Positions 62,115 to 64,000 of a stretch of DNA of 64,000 bases are shown in pieces. The translations under genes and the position numbers were made by a program. The stretch spans positions 62,001 to 126,000 of the forward strand of contig JASPKZ010008351.1 of NCBI GenBank assembly GCA_030220185.1, in the 5' to 3' direction. Source of the stretch: Diploptera punctata (Eukaryota > Arthropoda > Insecta > Blattodea > Blaberidae). The notes below the pieces were generated by a model that saw only the letters and a program-made list of their open reading frames with translations, did not search any database and was not told the DNA's origin. The first letter of the stretch is position 1, and the number at the start of each line of letters is the position of its first letter.

Positions 62115-62401
62115 TATAAATTGGCAACAAAGCAGAAGAGACACGTGTTATTCAATCAAAATTATTGCAACGAAACAAGTTGAAACAATGAAACACCGAT
62201 CACCGCAAAGGCTGCACAGTGGCACGTGAAATACGACGGCATTGGCTTTTAAAGACGAACTTTAGGCTTAGGACATTAAGGTTTGTTTTATTTTGATATT
62301 AATTTGTCAATTTGGTTTGAATTGCTCTTTGTAAAAGCCACATTGACACGTGTCTGCAGTAAAAAGAGTTGCCAATGCATTAATAAAGGATACTAATCCT
62401 T
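62115..62401. other. No recognised feature
   Basis: Upstream flank of the pogo remnant; nothing recognised. Confidence 0.3.
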
Positions 62402-62831
62402 TTAACCCTCTTAGTGCCGAGTGCTGAACCTGTCGGCTAGTTACGGTCAGCTGTTGGCTGCCAGCGATCCGCTAGACTAGCATACTGTGAAATGCCACGC
62501 CTTTCTGGCTGAAAATACACGACTCTGAATATTTGCAAATAAATAAACAAGTATAACGAATTATAATTTAAAACTTATGGAATAGAGTGCCTATACATAA
62601 CACAATTGATTAATGAAAATAATGTCTTTAATTATTGTAAAGTATTATTAATACATTTAACTAAACATGATATTTGTGCATGGTGAAATATTTTTTAATA
62701 CTTTTAATTTTAAAAAGTTGTTTTAAAATTGATATTACAATGGTAAAACAAATACTGTAACGAAGTGCATTCATTCTATTACGAAATCACATAAAACATT
62801 GAATCTATATCGAATACGATTTACAAAAAAA

Positions 62832-62855
62832 AAAAAGAGAGAGAGAGAGAGAGAA
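62832..62855. repeat. (GA)n microsatellite
   Basis: About eleven GA units after an A-run. Confidence 0.95.
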
Positions 62856-63087
62856 GAAAAAAATATCTATGAGCTAATTAAATATAATAATTATTCTTAT
62901 GGTACTCACCTAAACTTTCTGGAAAGAAGACTTGTTGCTCAATAACTCAATCTTTATTTTTAGTAACTGTTAATTAACACTAATGTTTTCTTGACACTAA
63001 AATTAACACCAACACTAATGAAAAAAGTGTAAACCTATCACTAAATTTAGCCTAATAGAGAAACATATATTACAGTGTATTCACTTA

Positions 63088-63224
63088 GGCTTTCACGGCC
63101 GGAGTTACTATGATGATCTTGCGTCCCTTGAGGATGCCGGACGCAGTCTCTGGCGAAACGTTGGGGAACTACAAGTCTCAAGACCACGGCCAACAGCCCG
63201 GAAATCTTCTGCAAGATCATCATA
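63088..63224. mobile_element. Penelope-like terminal repeat (solo)
   Basis: 'ggctttcacggccggagtta' at the left and 'ccacggccaacagcccggaa' at the right are the same end sequences as in the element at 30011-31088, here joined directly ('cgcagtctctggcgaaacgt') with no coding part. Confidence 0.85.
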
Positions 63225-63227
63225 TAT

Positions 63228-63710
63228 TCCAATGGATTTTGAAGCCTTAATAATAAATCTCGCATTAATAATAAATAACCTTTCAATCTGAAATAAGATA
63301 TTGGAGGCGAATCAGGAGGAGGCATATGTTTTGGTCCAGGCAATTCCATGAATGTGAAAGGAGGCTCAGGATTTGGGCCAGGTTCGGTAGGAAATATTTC
63401 TCTGAAATTTTGAATATCGTTTTCATCGCCATTGTTGTTATCACAGGTAACATTACCATTATCTTCATTTACCTGTATATCAAATTGAAGCGAAGAAGCT
63501 CCATTAGAAGCGTGTAAACGCCTTTTCTTTCATATGCGGTGATTCGGGGGGTGTGTCTGGTACAGTTCCGTCACTACTATCAGAGCCCAAATCATCACTG
63601 TCACTCGCGGAAAATAATCCATCGGAATCAACTTCACATTGATCAAAATACTGAATTAAATTTTCGTCATCTACACCAGCTTTAAAAATTTCACTAGAAC
63701 CGCTTGCCAT
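63228..63710 (-). pseudogene. piggyBac-like transposase N-terminal part
   Basis: From MASGSSEIFKAGVDDENLIQ with an acidic Ser/Asp-rich stretch (FSASDSDDLGSDSSDGTVPD), as usual at the piggyBac N-terminus. After a frameshift near 63515 it continues LQFDIQVNEDNGN and ends PPFTFMELPGPKHMPPPDSP then PISYF, matching the 'PF.G..GPKH.PP..S.P..YF' start of the DDE_Tnp_1_7 domain. The catalytic domain is missing. Confidence 0.7.
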
Positions 63711-63727
63711 TGCGACTTGAAAATCCA

Positions 63728-63911
63728 CACTTAACATCTTCAACTAACTGAAGGAGCTTGTTTTTAACTTGTAAAACTACCCTAGTGAAAGCAAAAACAC
63801 CCTCATAAATATATTAAAGCACTTAACATCTTCAACTAACTGAAGGAGCTTGTTTTTAACTTGTAAAACTACCCTAGTGAAAGCAAAAACACCCTCATAA
63901 ATATATTAAAG
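63728..63911. repeat. Exact 92-bp tandem duplication
   Basis: 63728-63819 is repeated without change at 63820-63911 ('cacttaacatcttcaactaa' starts each). It lies just upstream of the piggyBac-like start codon on the minus strand. Confidence 0.93.
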
Positions 63912-64000
63912 CAAGGTCCAAAGATTCCCCTAACATGCAAGTTGCATTCCTTTACTATAGGATGCCAAAAAATTTGTTAAACTATGCAAAATTTAGACGG

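Larger units (their letters stand above)
62406..64000 (-). mobile_element. piggyBac-like element, partial (runs off the window)
   Basis: TTAA at 62402-62405 followed by 'ccctcttagtgccgagtg' fits a piggyBac-type end (TTAA target, CCC terminus). On the minus strand a transposase N-terminus lies at 63228-63710. A Penelope-type terminal repeat is inserted at 63088-63224. The opposite end would lie beyond 64000. The left boundary is inference from the terminal motif. Confidence 0.55.

Noticed and set aside
1..64000. CRISPR arrays, operons or bacterial-type promoters
   Set aside because: Introns, SINEs, LINEs and polyadenylation signal show this is nuclear eukaryotic DNA. No regularly spaced short direct repeats were seen.

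Overview
This window looks like a piece of a large, AT-rich, repeat-dominated insect genome. The LINE and SINE families, and the one host gene, are of the kind I associate with cockroaches (Periplaneta-like); that name is a recognition judgement, not a proven assignment. There is one host gene: a cystathionine gamma-lyase-type enzyme (Cys/Met-metabolism PLP-dependent family, CTH) on the + strand. Its seven coding exons (13360-13491, 20419-20619, 25012-25236, 33893-34028, 43622-43949, 48696-48834, and a stop codon at 51862-51864) join in frame into a 387-residue protein. All six introns are GT-AG, 3.0 to 9.6 kb long, and packed with transposable elements. The stop codon is the first three bases of the last exon.

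Layout. 1-13.3 kb: upstream flank with a large foldback element, a decayed tRNA-Tyr-like gene, tandem and dispersed repeats, a pogo-type remnant (3147-3858), a full-length decayed mariner (7196-8475), and a LINE interrupted by a second, different mariner-superfamily element (10579-11854). 13.3-20.4 kb (intron 1): Tigger/pogo element (13650-15146), SINEs with clear target-site duplications, and the longest LINE copy (17895-19555, minus) with a recognisable reverse transcriptase. 20.6-25.0 kb (intron 2): a Tc1-type element carrying two tRNA-like modules. 25.2-33.9 kb (intron 3): SINEs, a 500-bp microsatellite, a long direct repeat and a Penelope-like element with GIY-YIG endonuclease (30011-31088). 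34.0-43.6 kb (intron 4): a second copy of the Tc1/tRNA-like composite, SINEs and a long foldback. 43.9-48.7 kb (intron 5): a SINE nested in a LINE and an in-frame 609-bp tandem duplication of unknown coding-like sequence. 48.8-51.9 kb (intron 6): tandem repeats and palindromes.

52-64 kb lies downstream of the gene: more LINE and SINE copies, a tyrosine-recombinase (Crypton-like) element with inverted termini that is itself interrupted by a 100-bp hairpin insertion (56136-57683), a pogo-type N-terminal remnant, and a piggyBac-like remnant running to the window end.

The local labels SINE-A, -B, -C, LINE-P, MITE-M and RPT-2/3/4/6 are mine and only tie copies together inside this window. Nearly all transposon reading frames are broken. 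The elements most likely to be young are those with exact target-site duplications (SINE-A 16204, SINE-B 16718, SINE-C 44227, LINE-P 54440, hairpin 57112).
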